DNA of 64,000 nucleotides, taken from NCBI GenBank assembly GCA_014529385.2, contig CM043963.1, positions 101,551,912 to 101,615,911 on the forward strand. Reading direction: 5' to 3'. Position 1 is the first letter of the stretch, and every line of letters begins with the position of its first letter. This stretch comes from Adiantum capillus-veneris (Eukaryota; Streptophyta; Polypodiopsida; Polypodiales; Pteridaceae). This document shows, piece by piece, positions 32,371 to 44,805 of this stretch. The translations under genes were made by a program, and so were the position numbers. The notes beneath the pieces were generated by a model that was given only the letters and a program-made list of their open reading frames with translations, made no database searches and was not told the DNA's origin.

Positions 32371-32688
32371 ACTTATGTAACTATTATTTTTATTTCCACT
32401 TGTCCATAACAGTTGAGGCTGAAATAAGATTGTCTACAACAAAGAGTGATGAGTTGACGTTGGCAAAAAAAGGCTATGGAAAAAGCTACCTTAACGAAGA
32501 AAAAGTAGTTCATGCTAGTTATTTGATAAAGCTCAAAGATTAATTATCTATGGGTAAGGGAAGATCAGATATATGTAATTATTTATGGGTCGCATGCAAA
32601 CCTCATTCTAAAACTTAACTCCTTTCGGTACAATGGTGTAGTAGTGTGGGAACAGGCCCTGATGAGCCACCGCAATGCAAATGATGAG
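32371..32688. other. 3' flank of the DUF761 gene
   Basis: AT-rich. The minus strand has an ATAAATAAT phrase about 100 bp after the stop (near 32580) that could serve for polyadenylation. Nothing else seen. Confidence 0.4.
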
Positions 32689-33597
32689 TTAACTACATAA
32701 CATGAGTTCGCGCTGCTGTTCGCGTCTCATTTGTTCTCGAAAGCTCGCAATGAAAGCGTCTGCCTTGCGATTAATCTCTGCACCCCACTCCTCCTCTGCA
32801 ACATGATCATAAATACTTGCATTAATGGTGTCTGATCCCGAAGTGCAGCCACCTTGAAGAGCCTGCGTGCTATAATTAGCGCGGCCTGCTGCGCGCTCAA
32901 TTTCCCGCAGCACACCATACACAATCTTACCTTCCCCTTCGCCTGCGTACTCATCTGGCATTCGCGCAGTCTCACTACCTCGGGACTGAGCTTTCACTAC
33001 TTCTGTGTTTGCTGAGGTTGTCTCTTTAGAGAGAGCTTCATGGCTTGAAGTCATGGCGCAAGGGGCTGCTTCGTCGACGTGCAGATCCGCAGCTTGAAGG
33101 AAATCGTTATTATTGCAGTTGGCTATCTTGATAGAATTATCTGCAGAAGCTTCGTCAATGGGCACGGCTACGTCGTTGGAATCACCTACAGTGTAGCAGC
33201 AATAGCTGTCACCATGATCATCGTCCTCAACGTAAGTACAGTACGGCTGCCTTGCAGGGAGGCCCACGAGCAACTGGGTCATGAATTCGTGGAAGGCGGG
33301 GACGTTGCGGCTGCTGCTGCTCTCGTGGTCGGGACACTGGCCGCCAAGGAGACCCATGGCGATGGCGGCCATGGCGAGGGCCAAGCAGACAGCGTCCCAT
33401 GCATGCTCTGCTGCTGCGCGAGCGCATGCAGTCGCGAGCAGCAAAAGAGAGGCGTGATGCTGGTACACGGTGCCGGCAGCGAAACCCATAAATACAAAAC
33501 CTCCAACCCAATATATACATGCAGGCGCAGGCGCAGCGCTTCTTATAATATATATTGCCTTCTCCTTTCCATTAGAATCAGCAGATGAAGCCCCCAT
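32689..33597 (-). CDS. DUF761 plant membrane-associated protein, single exon
   Basis: 302 aa from ATG at 33597 to the stop at 32689. The C-terminus (residues about 271-297, WGAEINRKADAFIASFREQM and on) is the DUF761 signature of plant proteins (E-I-N-x-K-A-D-x-F-I-x-x-F-R-x-Q). Residues about 27-58 and 66-86 are hydrophobic (IYWVGGFVFMGFAAGT; LALAMAAIAMGLLGG), likely membrane segments as in DUF4408/DUF761 proteins. The middle is acidic and low complexity. The GC content is far higher than its surroundings. The 5' flank is rich in GA on the coding strand. DUF761 proteins have poorly known roles, some linked to growth and stress. This is the only convincing host gene in the window. Shadow frames on the plus strand are not real. 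Confidence 0.8.
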   Translation of the reverse strand: MGASSADSNGKEKAIYIIRSAAPAPACIYWVGGFVFMGFAAGTVYQHHASLLLLATACARAAAEHAWDAVCLALAMAAIAMGLLGGQCPDHESSSSRNVPAFHEFMTQLLVGLPARQPYCTYVEDDDHGDSYCCYTVGDSNDVAVPIDEASADNSIKIANCNNNDFLQAADLHVDEAAPCAMTSSHEALSKETTSANTEVVKAQSRGSETARMPDEYAGEGEGKIVYGVLREIERAAGRANYSTQALQGGCTSGSDTINASIYDHVAEEEWGAEINRKADAFIASFREQMRREQQRELMLCS

Positions 33598-33639
33598 GGA
33601 TATGGCGTCGGCCGCACCACAAAGAAGGACAAATTCTCT

Positions 33640-33853
33640 CTTTCAATCACACAGAATCATAACCTCCGCCCTGCCTCCCATCTCTCTCTCTCTCTCACCT
33701 CTCATTGTCTCTTTTTCTAGCCTACTCTCAGCATCTCTCTCGAGCATCATACAGGGTGAGCGCCTCTTGTGTCCTCTCTCTCTCTCTCTCTCTCTCGGGC
33801 GGGGCGGGCACGCACGCTCTCCTCTCATTCTCTATTTTTCTAGCCTGCTCGCA

Positions 33854-33894
<41 letters not shown>

Positions 33895-33960
33895 ACGGTC
33901 ACACTTTCTTATGGCACACCGTTATTGCTCCATCACGTCTCTGCTCCATATAAACACACT
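33640..33960 (-). promoter_or_regulatory. GA-rich upstream region of the DUF761 gene
   Basis: On the coding strand, two (GA)n tracts (33773-33796 and 33856-33892) lie within about 300 bp of the ATG. A TTATATGG box is at about 33945. Plant GA repeats upstream of genes can bind BPC/GAGA factors; here that is inference. The two tracts sit in an approximate 118-bp duplication (CTAGCCTACTCTCAGCATC / CTAGCCTGCTCGCAGCATC). Confidence 0.4.
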
Positions 33961-34186
33961 CAAGCATTTCTCCTAATTTGTCCTAATCCCAAGTGTCTCA
34001 CATCGATCATTATTCATTACATAAATGATAAACCTCACAAACCCTTATTTGGGCTATGGTTGGGCTATGGTAGGGCTCCCATTTTCCTAGAAGCACCTAC
34101 CCTTAAAGCCTTACTTTTCACTATTGAACCTTAAATAACTCCATGCACCCACCTTAGAAACAAACACTTCATGTCACCTTACATCT

Positions 34187-34210
34187 CCCCCCCCCCCCCC
34201 CCCCCCCCCC
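34187..34210. repeat. Poly-C tract
   Basis: 24 C bases. Confidence 0.9.
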
Positions 34211-36430
34211 TTCCCTTTTTTTTATAAAAGAACCATGACCCTTAGTCCCATGATTGACATTTATTTATCACCCACCCCTCCCTTGTTGAGCCTTAGTCCC
34301 ATGAAATTTATTAAAACACCTTTTTGACATAGTAATGAAAACAAAGGGAAAGGTGTACAAATTTTGAAATCCAATTTTTTAGTTTGTAAATGGGTCTCTT
34401 CATTGAGGAGCTTCATGATGTTTTTACACTTTTTTATTTTAAAATATTAAGTATATAAAAATAGTGTGAGCTTTTAAAAAAAAAAATTGAATGAATTTTA
34501 TTAATCGCTTGCCCTTTTCTATAGTAGCATGAGCCTTAGTCCTATAAATCTATGATTGAACTTTAATGGATTCTATGCTATTGGGCTCTTGCTTGTTCTT
34601 CTTGCCTTGGAAAAGAGACACATACATGCAAGTTAGTTATGTTTCCTATGTCCTTATTTTTTTGCACTCCTTTCCATTGAACTGAGTCCATATACACAGT
34701 ATCTTTGCCTTGCAATCCAATCCACACTCTTTGGATTGCTTGACTTTGCTTCTCTTTGTTCAAGCCAAGCTCAATGACCAAATGAAAAAATGCTAGCCAA
34801 TGAAGGGTCCAAAATTGCAGACACAAATTGTAGCCTTGCACTTTGTGCACCACCACCCCCGCTTGGGCCATTCCAACTCCTTTCCCAAGCTAGGTTGCTT
34901 GCAGCCTAGAGTTCCATCAACAAAGTTAACACCATGTTTGTAGTTCGCTCAAACCTTGTTGTAATCACTCGATTCTCTTTAACTTCATCGCTCTCCACAT
35001 AAAATCTTGTTTGCTAAAAAGAAACAAGATCTTAATAATGTAATCTCATCTACAAAATCCATTATTAACTTCATAAACTTAAAATCAAGGACTAATAAAA
35101 CTCAAAAAAATGATATTAACTTGATAGATTAAAATGAAGGACTAATAAAACCTACTCAAATGAAAGGATATTGATGTGCTAACACTTAAAATTATCCATG
35201 TTACCTCAAAAATTTCTAGCAAGAGAAGGCTAATTCTGAGCACAATAATTTATTTTGGAGGTTTAGCTTGAGTTTAGCTTGAACTCTCTCTTGTCTTACA
35301 TGATCATTGGCATTTATTGCCTAGTCTTATGAGTTATGATTGACAAAATTTGCTTGACTCTCCACTCGACTTGAAAGTTATGATTATTGTCAAGGTAATT
35401 ATTGAGGATAGGTGTTTATGAGGTCCTTTCAACTTTCACGTCGAATCTAGACAAAATTTTGAGTACTTTGTGATACACTTTTTCAATGATTTAGCTAGTT
35501 TATATCACAACCTATATTTCAAATGCCTATGACAAGCTTTGTCACTCTTGTAGAACGACACTTTCATTTCCTAGAAGAGTCATGTATCCTTTTGCAGGGG
35601 CACAAAATGTTTCAAAGCCTGCATCACAATAAACATTAGAGACTCTAGTTATTATCACTACGGTAGACCTTAAAATTCCTTTTGCTCCCTGTAGAACGTA
35701 CATGAGGGTTGAATATTTTAAAGTTGCTTTCTATCTTTCTAGCTTGATCAAGCCTTGTATAGTCATTTTATGTACAATCTATGTATGGAAGTTTGACTCT
35801 TACAAGACTATCCTCCTCTCTTTATATGTGCATTGTGAACCAAGAAAAATATATTTTGCCCAAACTACAAATATGCCTTCATTTTCACCACGTTTGAAAC
35901 TCCTCAATTTTAGTGAAAATGAATATTCAATTTCGTCTCTACTCTCATTTGTTCATATGTGAACGAAGCAAAGCATCTTTTGCCCCGATCAATTACAATA
36001 TGCCTTCAAGTTCCACCACCTTGAAAACACATAAAGGGGGGTCACTCAATTTCAATTTTGGTGAAAAAGAAGAAATTTCTATTTGAACACACCCTCAAGT
36101 CAAGAAAAATATGTTCCTTATCAAACAAAGAAAAAAGATAAAACTTGAGTTTCACCATGGTCCATCATAAAAATTGAGATGTTTTCCAATTTAACTTTTT
36201 CTATTGTTATTTGCTTTAGGTTTATGTAAATCTAGCTAGGACTCAAAATAATCATTGATTTATTTTCCAAGTTGGCCATCGTTTTGACGTGGAAGACTAG
36301 ATTGTGAAAAAAATTAGACTCCTATATTTTGTTGTCATAGTGATTCGGAGTCTTTAAACATCAAAAAAAATGGAGCATAATTATTTCACGACATCCTTGT
36401 AAGAATGATCCTTTAGGTTCACCCTTGTAC
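34211..36430. other. Long non-coding stretch
   Basis: AT-rich, with no recognisable gene. A 97-codon open frame on the minus strand (34578-34871) has no known motif and a biased composition, so it is not called. 35080-35170 holds a short imperfect duplication (GGACTAATAAAAC). Likely old repeat remnants. Confidence 0.45.
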
Positions 36431-36439
36431 TTGATCCTA

Positions 36440-36745
36440 CTTGTCTCAAATACAGGTATTCCATTTGCCAATCCTAAATTAATTAAAGCTTCCTCATAAA
36501 AGGTCATCTCAAATAAGTCAATGGTTCAGTTTCTTTCCAAATCTACAATGGCAAAGGTATGTTGATAGTCAATTTCGCAAGAACTGAGTATCACATTTTT
36601 CAATAATCTCATCGATCGTTCAACGTGACCATCTAGTAGTTGCAATTTCATTCTTGATCGTCTTATTTATAGTCTATCCCAAGCTTCCCATATGGATTTG
36701 GTAGCTATGGTAATGCCAAACCCATTGTCTAGTACTATCATGGTT
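36440..36745 (-). mobile_element. Possible gypsy protease-region remnant
   Basis: Translated minus-strand pieces (MKLQLLDGHVERSM, NVILSSCEIDYQHTFAIVDL) resemble the part of gypsy polyproteins around the aspartic protease (pattern LQLADxSx..G...DVLV...FPVDFVVLD). Decayed fossil, weak call. Confidence 0.3.
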
Positions 36746-36799
36746 TTGACCTCATTATATTCCACATAAAGTAATGCATCCTCTTTATTTCCTTCACAA

Positions 36800-37300
36800 A
36801 AATTGTAATGCAGATTCATAAATAGTTATTTATTGTAGCGGACAAGTGGAAAAATCATAAATGGACTATGGACTATGCAAAAGAATTGCATGTTTGTGGA
36901 CGTCTCATTCTCTGAGTTCTCTTTATAAGATATGGTCATTATTATATGCGGATGGACAATTTGTATTCATTTTGAGCATTTAAGAAATCTATAATTAAAT
37001 ACGTGCAAGAGGAAAATGCTCACTCTTTCACGCCGGGGGGAAGATTGCACCCAGTGTTTGTGTTGATCTTCTCTTCTCTGTCTTCTCCTCCCTCTATGTC
37101 TATGTAGTACTACGCTCTAGTAGGTCGACTCGCATGCCTCTTATTCTCTATCTCCCTCTTTGTCTCTCCCGTATCAGTCTTGCTATGGATCATGTGTGTA
37201 CACAATCTTTCAGGTATGAAAATCTGTTGAATTTTTCATCTATAGTGTGCTATTTGTGTATTTTGCATGCCCTCTAGCTCCTGATTTATGTATAAGAGAA
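36800..37300 (+). mobile_element. Copia-type LTR remnant
   Basis: Shares ordered phrases with the LTR at 63239-63817: GACAAGTGGAAAA, AAATACGTGCAAGAGG and GATTGCACCCAGTG, then a T/C-rich part and TGTATTTTGC. No intact primer site and no second LTR found. Old fragment. Confidence 0.5.
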
Positions 37301-37837
37301 ATAAGTATCCCTCTAAGGAAGAGTATTTTTCTTTTTTCAAATGTAGTAATTATAAATGTAAGCAACAAGAGGAGAATAAATGATTATAGATATAGCACAA
37401 GGGAATGTAGTATATCATTAACTCTCTAATCGATCTTCAAAAAGTAGGTGATATCGTAGGATACATAGGAAATATTTCCAAAGACCTCAACAATCTATAT
37501 GACAACACGAGAACTACATAACCACTTAAAAGAAAATTGAAATCCCAATTACCACACATAGTTGTGAAGAAGAATACGAATAATGGCTATTAGACAATAT
37601 GTTTTGTTATGAAGATGTAGAAGAAGAAGGAGAAGAAGCAAAAAGAATTAGAAAACAAAGAAGAGAAGGATTTGATTCACGGCATGGGAAAAAAGGTCAA
37701 TTTTTTATTATTTTTTTTAAGTGTTGAGTTGAGCTTGAATTGCATTGATCACAAAAAGTTACAATCAGACCTGGCATATCCTTTGCACAAGCAGCTCAAA
37801 AAACAAAACTGCAAGGGACGCATCTCCATAAATTCTC

Positions 37838-38342
37838 CTACTTGTTAAGCTTGCAATTATTATTCCTACTACAAAGGATGTTCCACCAACATGACTCTAG
37901 AAAAGAATTTGTGTCCATACGCTCACACTTCTTTTGAAAGAGTAATGTATTCTTGGATTGGCATATTGTCCTCAATATTGTAGCTCTTACTTTGCAGATC
38001 TCCCAAAGACTCATATTCTCCACATATGGAATATGTCTCAAGTAAGGAGGTCTAAAAACAAGAATATCCTTCAAGTATGAGATGTACTTGGGTGTGGACG
38101 TAACTGTAAATACGCATCCGACGTGCGTGAGAGAGACCCTCATTATCCATGCTCCACACTGGCTCAACCAAACTTCTCAATTTCCTAGACCATGTTGTAT
38201 CCCATGTGACAACATGTGCCAATTTAAACCGTACAAGTGGGTCTATAATTGCGTAATGTGGAAACTTATTGTGGACACTACAACCCAAATTTCTTGGCTC
38301 TTACATGATCTTGTTATCTCTCTTAAGAACAAAAATGGATGA
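37838..38342 (-). mobile_element. Possible LINE remnant (3' zf-RVT region)
   Basis: The minus-strand frame near 37.9-38.1 kb reads SLWEICKVRATILRTICQSK and NTLLFQKK, like the part after the zinc-finger RVT region of plant LINE proteins (W.IWK.R...L...W..RN.LVF). The other frame upstream has KLAHVVTWDTTWSRKL. Shifted frames and no RT motif in reach. Tentative. Confidence 0.33.
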
Positions 38343-38844
38343 AAACTTAGACATTTATGCATCCTACTTGGAAAAGTAAACAAAAACATTAAAAAAAAGA
38401 AACAAAACCAAATCAAATGCATACTGGGAGGTTCAACATAGTGTTCACTTATTCATAGTGAAAGGCACCTGCCCCGAATTTTTCTCTTGCAAAGGTATAT
38501 GAATACTTATTGAAAATTAGTCAAATGCAAGTAGTACTGCACATGTAACCTTGGGTGTTGCCTTTGCAATCCAAACCCCTAGGTGAAAATTGACATTGTC
38601 AAACCCCTTGGGTAAAATCTGCAAGAAAACTGCTCAACTAGTAGCCGGCCCTTGGCCTATGTCTGTGACCCCCCTTGGGTTTGCCCTTATTACTTTGGAA
38701 GTTAAAATTGTACACTATCACTTGGCAGTTTGTGGACTTCTTGCCTTGAAGTTGCAGGTGTGAAGGCTCCAAGAATGGACCATCAACACTTAATGAGTGA
38801 ATTAGTAATCACGCGATCGATCTTACCTCAAAAACTGTACTCAT
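38343..38844. other. Non-coding stretch before the copia element
   Basis: Nothing recognised. Confidence 0.4.
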
Positions 38845-38986
38845 TGTTGGAGCTATATATGGCTCACTCTACTCAACTTGGTCTCACCTATATATTTGTA
38901 TCTTGTCCTCAATATGAATCAGTCTTTGGGAGCGTACATGGTGTGTCTCTTGTCTCGTCTCTCTCTCTTCTCTCTATATCTCAACA
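38845..38986 (+). repeat. Copia 5' LTR (candidate)
   Basis: 142 bp, TGTTGG...CAACA ends, with a pyrimidine-rich 3' part and the Met primer site directly after. Length and layout equal those of the LTRs at 47888 and 50355. Confidence 0.6.
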
Positions 38987-41900
38987 TGGTAACAGAGCGA
39001 TAACAATCATGTGACGATTCAATTCATGGTGACAAAACAGAGTATGTGTATATATGTGATTCACATGTAAGATTTAGAATTGCTACAAATTTTATTTTTT
39101 AGGATTGATTCTTGTTAGTTGTGGTTGTTTTGTGTTAAGAAAAATTGATTAGTGTTTTGTGCGGCATTTATTGCTAATTAAGATGGTAAATTGTTGATTA
39201 CCTGAACTTAGTCTCAATTTTCGGGGGTCTTCTGCTCAAAATTTGAAGAAATGGAAAGAGTACATTGTCCTTTTTATCCAAAATTTACTCATCTCTTCGA
39301 GCTCTTTGATTTGAGTTCTAGGTTTGCATCAATAAGAGTTCGCAACAAAAAGTTATGTTGTTTTTACTGCAATCAAACTTGATGCAGGTTTCATGCTCGT
39401 GTGTCTTCGTGAAGCGTCCGCGATGGTTTTTCTAATTTTGGTGTCAGCTTTTTCAAGCAAATTTTTCTTTTTGCTATTAATATTGTGGCCATCAATCTTG
39501 AGTTCCACATCGCGTCTCGCGTCACTCTATTTTGAGGACTCTTTTATTATTAACGTCTCCTTTTTCCTGCTTTTTTGGGTGACGTCCCTCACATCTTTGG
39601 ATGTTTATTGAACATCCTTCTTACGATTATCATTGGCAAAACATAGTCGTCATATTTCTCTCCTTCTCAATTGCATTCTTCACCATATATGGTGTGCAAA
39701 TTCTATGATCTTATCTTATACGTCTTCTCACAACTAGATATGGCTATGACTATTCTCGTCAACGGTTTTCCTTTTGGCTAGCTTTTATGTTCCTCCTTTC
39801 CAAGGCCAAAGATTTCCAGGTTGGAAAGCAAAGGTACGTGTTGTTAATTCTTGAAGGCAATGAGCTCTCTGATATTGTCCTTGGAAATCATGTATGTCCA
39901 CCTCAGCCTGTTGATACGGATTATGACAATGTGATTATAATCATTAAAGGGCCTATATTTGAAGATTGGCATGTCGCGTATATGGATTGGCAACGACGTG
40001 ATAAAGCAGCTCGTCGGTATATTCTATTTGCTCTTACTGATCCCCTTTTGCTTGATGTGTATGAATTGCCTATTTCCCATGACGTATGGAAGTACCTTAT
40101 TATAAACTTTCAGAAGAAATCTATTACAGAAACACTTTATTTCATAGGTTTTCTTAACAAATTACAATATGAAGTTGGTACTGTCATGATGGGACATATT
40201 GACTCTTTCAAATCCATTATTAATCAACTTGCTACTGGTGATGATCATGTTCCACAAAAAAAATGATTACACTTCTCCTTGACACAGTGAAGGACTTTTC
40301 TTATAATAACATTAGCACCATTGTTTTTAACAACGATGGTCTCGATTTTGACCAAGCCTCCATGTCTTTAATTGAATACTCTCAATGTCAAGAACAACGT
40401 AATGCTGGTCATGATACAACTATGACTTCACAAGAGAAAACTGAGTCACAACAAGTGGAATGTTCTTTTTATGCTCAAAAGCGTCCATTTCAACGAGGAA
40501 ACCGCATACGTGGACGTCGCGGTAATATTTCCTAATAAGCAATGTTCTCACTGCAACATAAATGGCTACTTTGCAGCATTTGCCCAAGCTATCGATCGAT
40601 CTATTGCTAAAAATATGCATAACACACTTTGATAGAGCAATATCACCACTAAACAACCACATTTATCTAGAGATTCTTCTTCTTCGTGTGAGTATTGTGG
40701 ACGATTTGATCATCCCACTCATATGTTCTATAAGCGTCAATTCGACACAGATCATAATAGAGCATATGCTATTGAACATCGAAACAATATTGTACTAGAA
40801 ACAAGCTGCATCCTTTGTTCAGCTGCTCGAGATAGAATACTTCATGTATGCGATGGATCACTTTTTATTGTCAATTCTGGTGCTACAAGAAATATGATAT
40901 ATTAGTCTAAGTGGCTCCATAACTATCATTCACTACCACTTCAATGTGTTGTTTATCTTGCTGATGATACGACTTGTCAAGTAAAGGGTATTGGAGATTT
41001 ATATCTTGGTACCTTATCTTATTCCACTCAAAGTTTAGAAGGAGTATTACATGTACCAGACCTTCAACGTAATCTTCTTTTAGTTGCTAGACTTGTTGAT
41101 CTTAGTCTCTTTGTTGGATTTGATTGTACCAAATACCAAATTAAGAAATATGGATAGACTATAGCCACTGCTCCTTGAAATAGTAATTTGTTTGAACTCT
41201 CTCTCAATGATGTTGTAGAAAATGTTGTCACTGCTCCAGGTGATCATGCTTGCGAAATATATCATCATCGTTTTGTTCATGATGATTTCTCAAAACTCCT
41301 TGATCTTCAATGTCATGAACTTGTTCATGGCATGGATCTTAAAGCTCATCCCCCAGATGGGAATTTGTGAGTTTGTGCTCTTGGGAAACATAATCGTAAA
41401 CTCTTTCCTCTATCAAATACAACTCATTCTCATGATATATTAGATCTTGTTCATACTGATATATGTGAACCTCTACCTTCTTCGAGATCACAATATCGCT
41501 ACCTCATTACCTTCATTGATGATTTCTCACAGTATACGATTGTATTTCTACTTAGACAGAAATCTGAGGCCTTATCTGTTTTCAAACAATTCCACAAGGC
41601 TGCGGAACTTCAAACTAGTTGTTGCCTCAAGAAGCTTCATAGTGACAATGGAGGTGAATATATTTCATGAGAGTTTGTGAGTTACTGTACTGAGAATGGA
41701 ATTCATCATGAACACACTATTCCATATTCACCTCAGCAAAACGACATTGATGAAACGAAAGAATCACACTATTCTCAATGTTGTAAGATGTATGCTGATT
41801 TATTATGGGTTATCTTGTGTTTTCTAGGCTGAAGCTACTTTACTAGTAGTGTTTATTCAAAATCATCTTTCTACTACTACACCCTCTGGTAAGATACCCA

Positions 41901-42838
41901 TCATAGCATGGACAGGTGACATTCCTTCTGTATTTCATTTTTGAACCTTTGGATCTATTGCTTATATTCATGTTCCCAAAGAAATACGAACAAAGCTTGA
42001 TGCTCGTGGTCTTAAAGCTATTTTAGTTGGATATTTTCACACTTCCAAAGGCTACAAATTCTATGATCCTTGCTCCAAGAAATTAATTGTGAATTGTGAT
42101 GCTACTTTTAATGAGCAACTTATGGGAGGCTCATGGTCCATGGATGATTTAGATGATACTAAATTGTTGCTTCAAGCTTTTCCAATTCTTTTAGATGAGT
42201 AGCTTTTCTCTTCACAACCATCCATTCTAAAGGTTGCGAATGATGATATTGATATTTTTGTTGATATGCCTATTGATTTTGAACATGGTTCATGTCCTGT
42301 TTATGATGACGATCGATATTGTTGATAATGCTTTCTCTACTTATGAATATCTTGTTACGTATAATGAATCTATCTCCTCACCACAAAAGGATCAATGGTA
42401 AGAGACTAGAAGCAGAGTACAATTCTCGTCTCTATAAAGGAAAATGGATACTACATGAACTACCTCCTGGTCATACATGTATTAAGTGTAAGTGGGTGTC
42501 TAATAAAAAGGTAAAAGCAGATGGATCTTTTGACAAATTCAAGGCACGTTTAGTTGCAAAAGATTACTCCCAAGTTGCTAGTGTTGATTATCAAAAGACC
42601 TTTCCACTAGTTGTTTGCATTTCAAGTGTTCGAGTTTTATTGGCATTTGCTATTTAATTTGATTTAGAAGCTCATCACATGGATGTGCGAACTGCTATTC
42701 TGAATGGTGATTTGGAAGAGGAAATTTATATGAACAACCAAAAGGGTTTTTTATTTCAGGTAAGGAAGACCTTGTTGCTCAACTCCATAAAGCACTATAT
42801 AGTCTCAAACAAGCTTCGCGGGCCTGGTATACCAGGAC
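38845..42838 (+). mobile_element. Ty1/copia retrotransposon, truncated and broken
   Basis: A candidate 142-bp 5' LTR (38845-38986, TGTTGGAGC...TCAACA) is followed at once by TGGTAACAGAGC (38987-38998), close to the initiator-Met tRNA site. Coding traces follow in copia order: gag (about 39.8-40.3 kb), zinc knuckle (CGRFDHPTHMFYK), protease-like (VNSGATRN), GAG-pre-integrase, integrase (FIDDFSQYTIVFLL, LHSDNGGEYI), then RT (KCKWVSNKKVKADGSFDKFK, KARLVAKDYSQ, ALYSLKQASRAWY). The element stops within RT at the edge of CACTA B, and no 3' LTR was found. Heavily broken, more than ten interruptions. An old fossil. Confidence 0.85.
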
Positions 42839-44623
42839 AACTTGCTTAAATTCCAATGTCAAAATTACCAGTGTCAATGGCGGGCATCAGTATATGTATA
42901 GGTACATATGGAGGGAGATCAAGTTTTTAAAAATTTTAAGTTTTGAATTTTCAACACTCATACCGGTGTATGTATTGATGTCTATATCGAGGATAGTACT
43001 AGCGCCTCTGTCAATGCTCATACCGGTGTCTATACAGGCACTTGAACAACTTACATATTTTTCTCATTTTTTTGCCTCTTCTCTTACCCTCCTCTTCCTC
43101 ACTTGCTACAGATCTGCTGCCCACCAACGACTTGCCGGAGGTGAGATTCTTGCTCGTGGACTACTGCTCAGCATCAAGGTGAGATTCATTTCAAGTTTGC
43201 TGGTAGGTTTGTGCAACTTTTAGTGTATGTGTGTGTAACATAGCATGTGTGTGTGTACGTTTTTGCAGATTTGAAGACGTTTTAATCTTTCTTGCTCAAA
43301 TAGGGCGCATGTGAGTGCTCTAAGTTTTTATGCAATTTTATTCTAAAATTATCTTGTATTGACAAAATAAAACTTCATGCATAAAGCTTTCAATGCTTTA
43401 AATTTTTATGTACTTTTATTTTGAAATTATGCTTTGGGGAACGTTCTCGCTACCATCTCATCATCATCATGCGATTGAGGTTTAGGTTATGGGTTGGGTT
43501 AGGTTATAGGTTAGGTTAGGTTATAGGTTAGGTTAGGTTACAGGTTTGGTTATGTTATAGGTAAGGTTAGAGCTAGCGGCAAATAGTAAAAAAAACGCAA
43601 ACGAGCTTAAAAAATGACTCGTGTACTTCAAAAAACGCAAATGAACTTCGATTAGGTTAGGTTTAGGTTATAGGATAGGTTAGGTTAGGTTATAGGTTAG
43701 GTTAAGTTAGGTTATAGGTTAGGTTTAGGTTATATGTTAGGTTAGGTTATAGGTTGGGTTAGAGCTAGTGGCAAATAGTAGAAAAAACACAAATGGACTT
43801 CGGTTAGGTTAGGTTATAGGTTACGTTAGGTTAGGTTATATGTTAAGTTAGGTTAGGTTATAAATTAAGTCATAGGTTAGGTTAGATCTAGCGGCAAATA
43901 GTAGAAAAAATACAAACGAACTTCGAAATGACTCGATCGTGTACTTCAAAAAACGCAAACGAACTTCGATTAGATTAAGTTTAGGTTATAGGTTATGCTA
44001 GGTTACGTTAAAGGTTATAGGTTAGGTTAGGTTAGGTTGTAGGTTATAGGTTACGTTAGGTTATAGGCTAGGTTAGAGCTAGCAGCAACAAATATTAGAA
44101 AAAATGTAAACGGACTTTGAAAATGATGGTACTTAACAAGATGCAAGTAGAGTTTGATAAACGAAGTAAAATAATACAATCGGACTTCAAAAGTGCACGC
44201 AAACTTCAAAAACCCTAATATTGACCAATAAAGACGAGATTATTATCATGTGGTCCTAACCTCCGTGCACCTCTAGACTGAGGTGTGCGGGGATCGGGCA
44301 TGGCTAGAGAATGTGAGGTTGTTAAAGCTAGCGGCAAATAGTTGAATAAATGCAAACGGACTTCGAAAATGACTTGTGTACTTCAAAACGCAGATGGCCT
44401 TTGATAAACGAAGTAAAATAATGCAATCAAACTTCAAAAGCGCACAAAGACTTCAAAAACGCTAATATATAGTCATTCACCAATAAAAACGAGATTATTA
44501 CCCTATGGTCCTAATCTCCGTGCACCTCTAGACCAAGGTGTGCGGGGATCGGGCATGGCTAGAGAATGTGAGGTTGTTATGTATTGTCATGTAGTTAGTA
44601 GTGTGTAGCTATAACAAGAGTGA
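42836..44623 (+). mobile_element. CACTA transposon B, truncated 5' part
   Basis: Begins with CTTGCTTAAATTCC and ATCAGTATATGTATAGG, matching the 5' leader of CACTA A. It continues with a GTTTTTGCAG splice-like site, (TTAGG)n blocks, CGGACTTCG units (about 43.47-44.15 kb) and two copies of the CACCTCTAGACTGAGGTG block (44.2-44.6 kb). The extreme tip is missing at the copia junction. It stops where CACTA C begins at 44624, before any transposase sequence. Confidence 0.8.
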
Positions 44624-44801
44624 CACTACAACACGTCGCGTAGAAATCGGCGCAGATACCGACGAGATAGAGTTAGTTTAAAACTAAAATGCGTTGAAAT
44701 AGGCATCGGAAAAGACTCCAGTCTCGCGTCGTCGGTATAAGCATCGGTATGTGTGGTGTCGGAATATCCTATGAAACAAGCATCTAAACATGTGTTCATA
44801 T

Positions 44802-44805
44802 ACGT
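44802..44805. repeat. Gypsy 2 target duplication, left
   Basis: ACGT directly before the left LTR. The same ACGT follows the right LTR at 56646-56649. Confidence 0.65.

Noticed and set aside
33079-33588. 169-codon plus-strand open frame opposite the DUF761 gene
   Set aside because: A GC-rich shadow of the real minus-strand gene, with no domain and odd composition.
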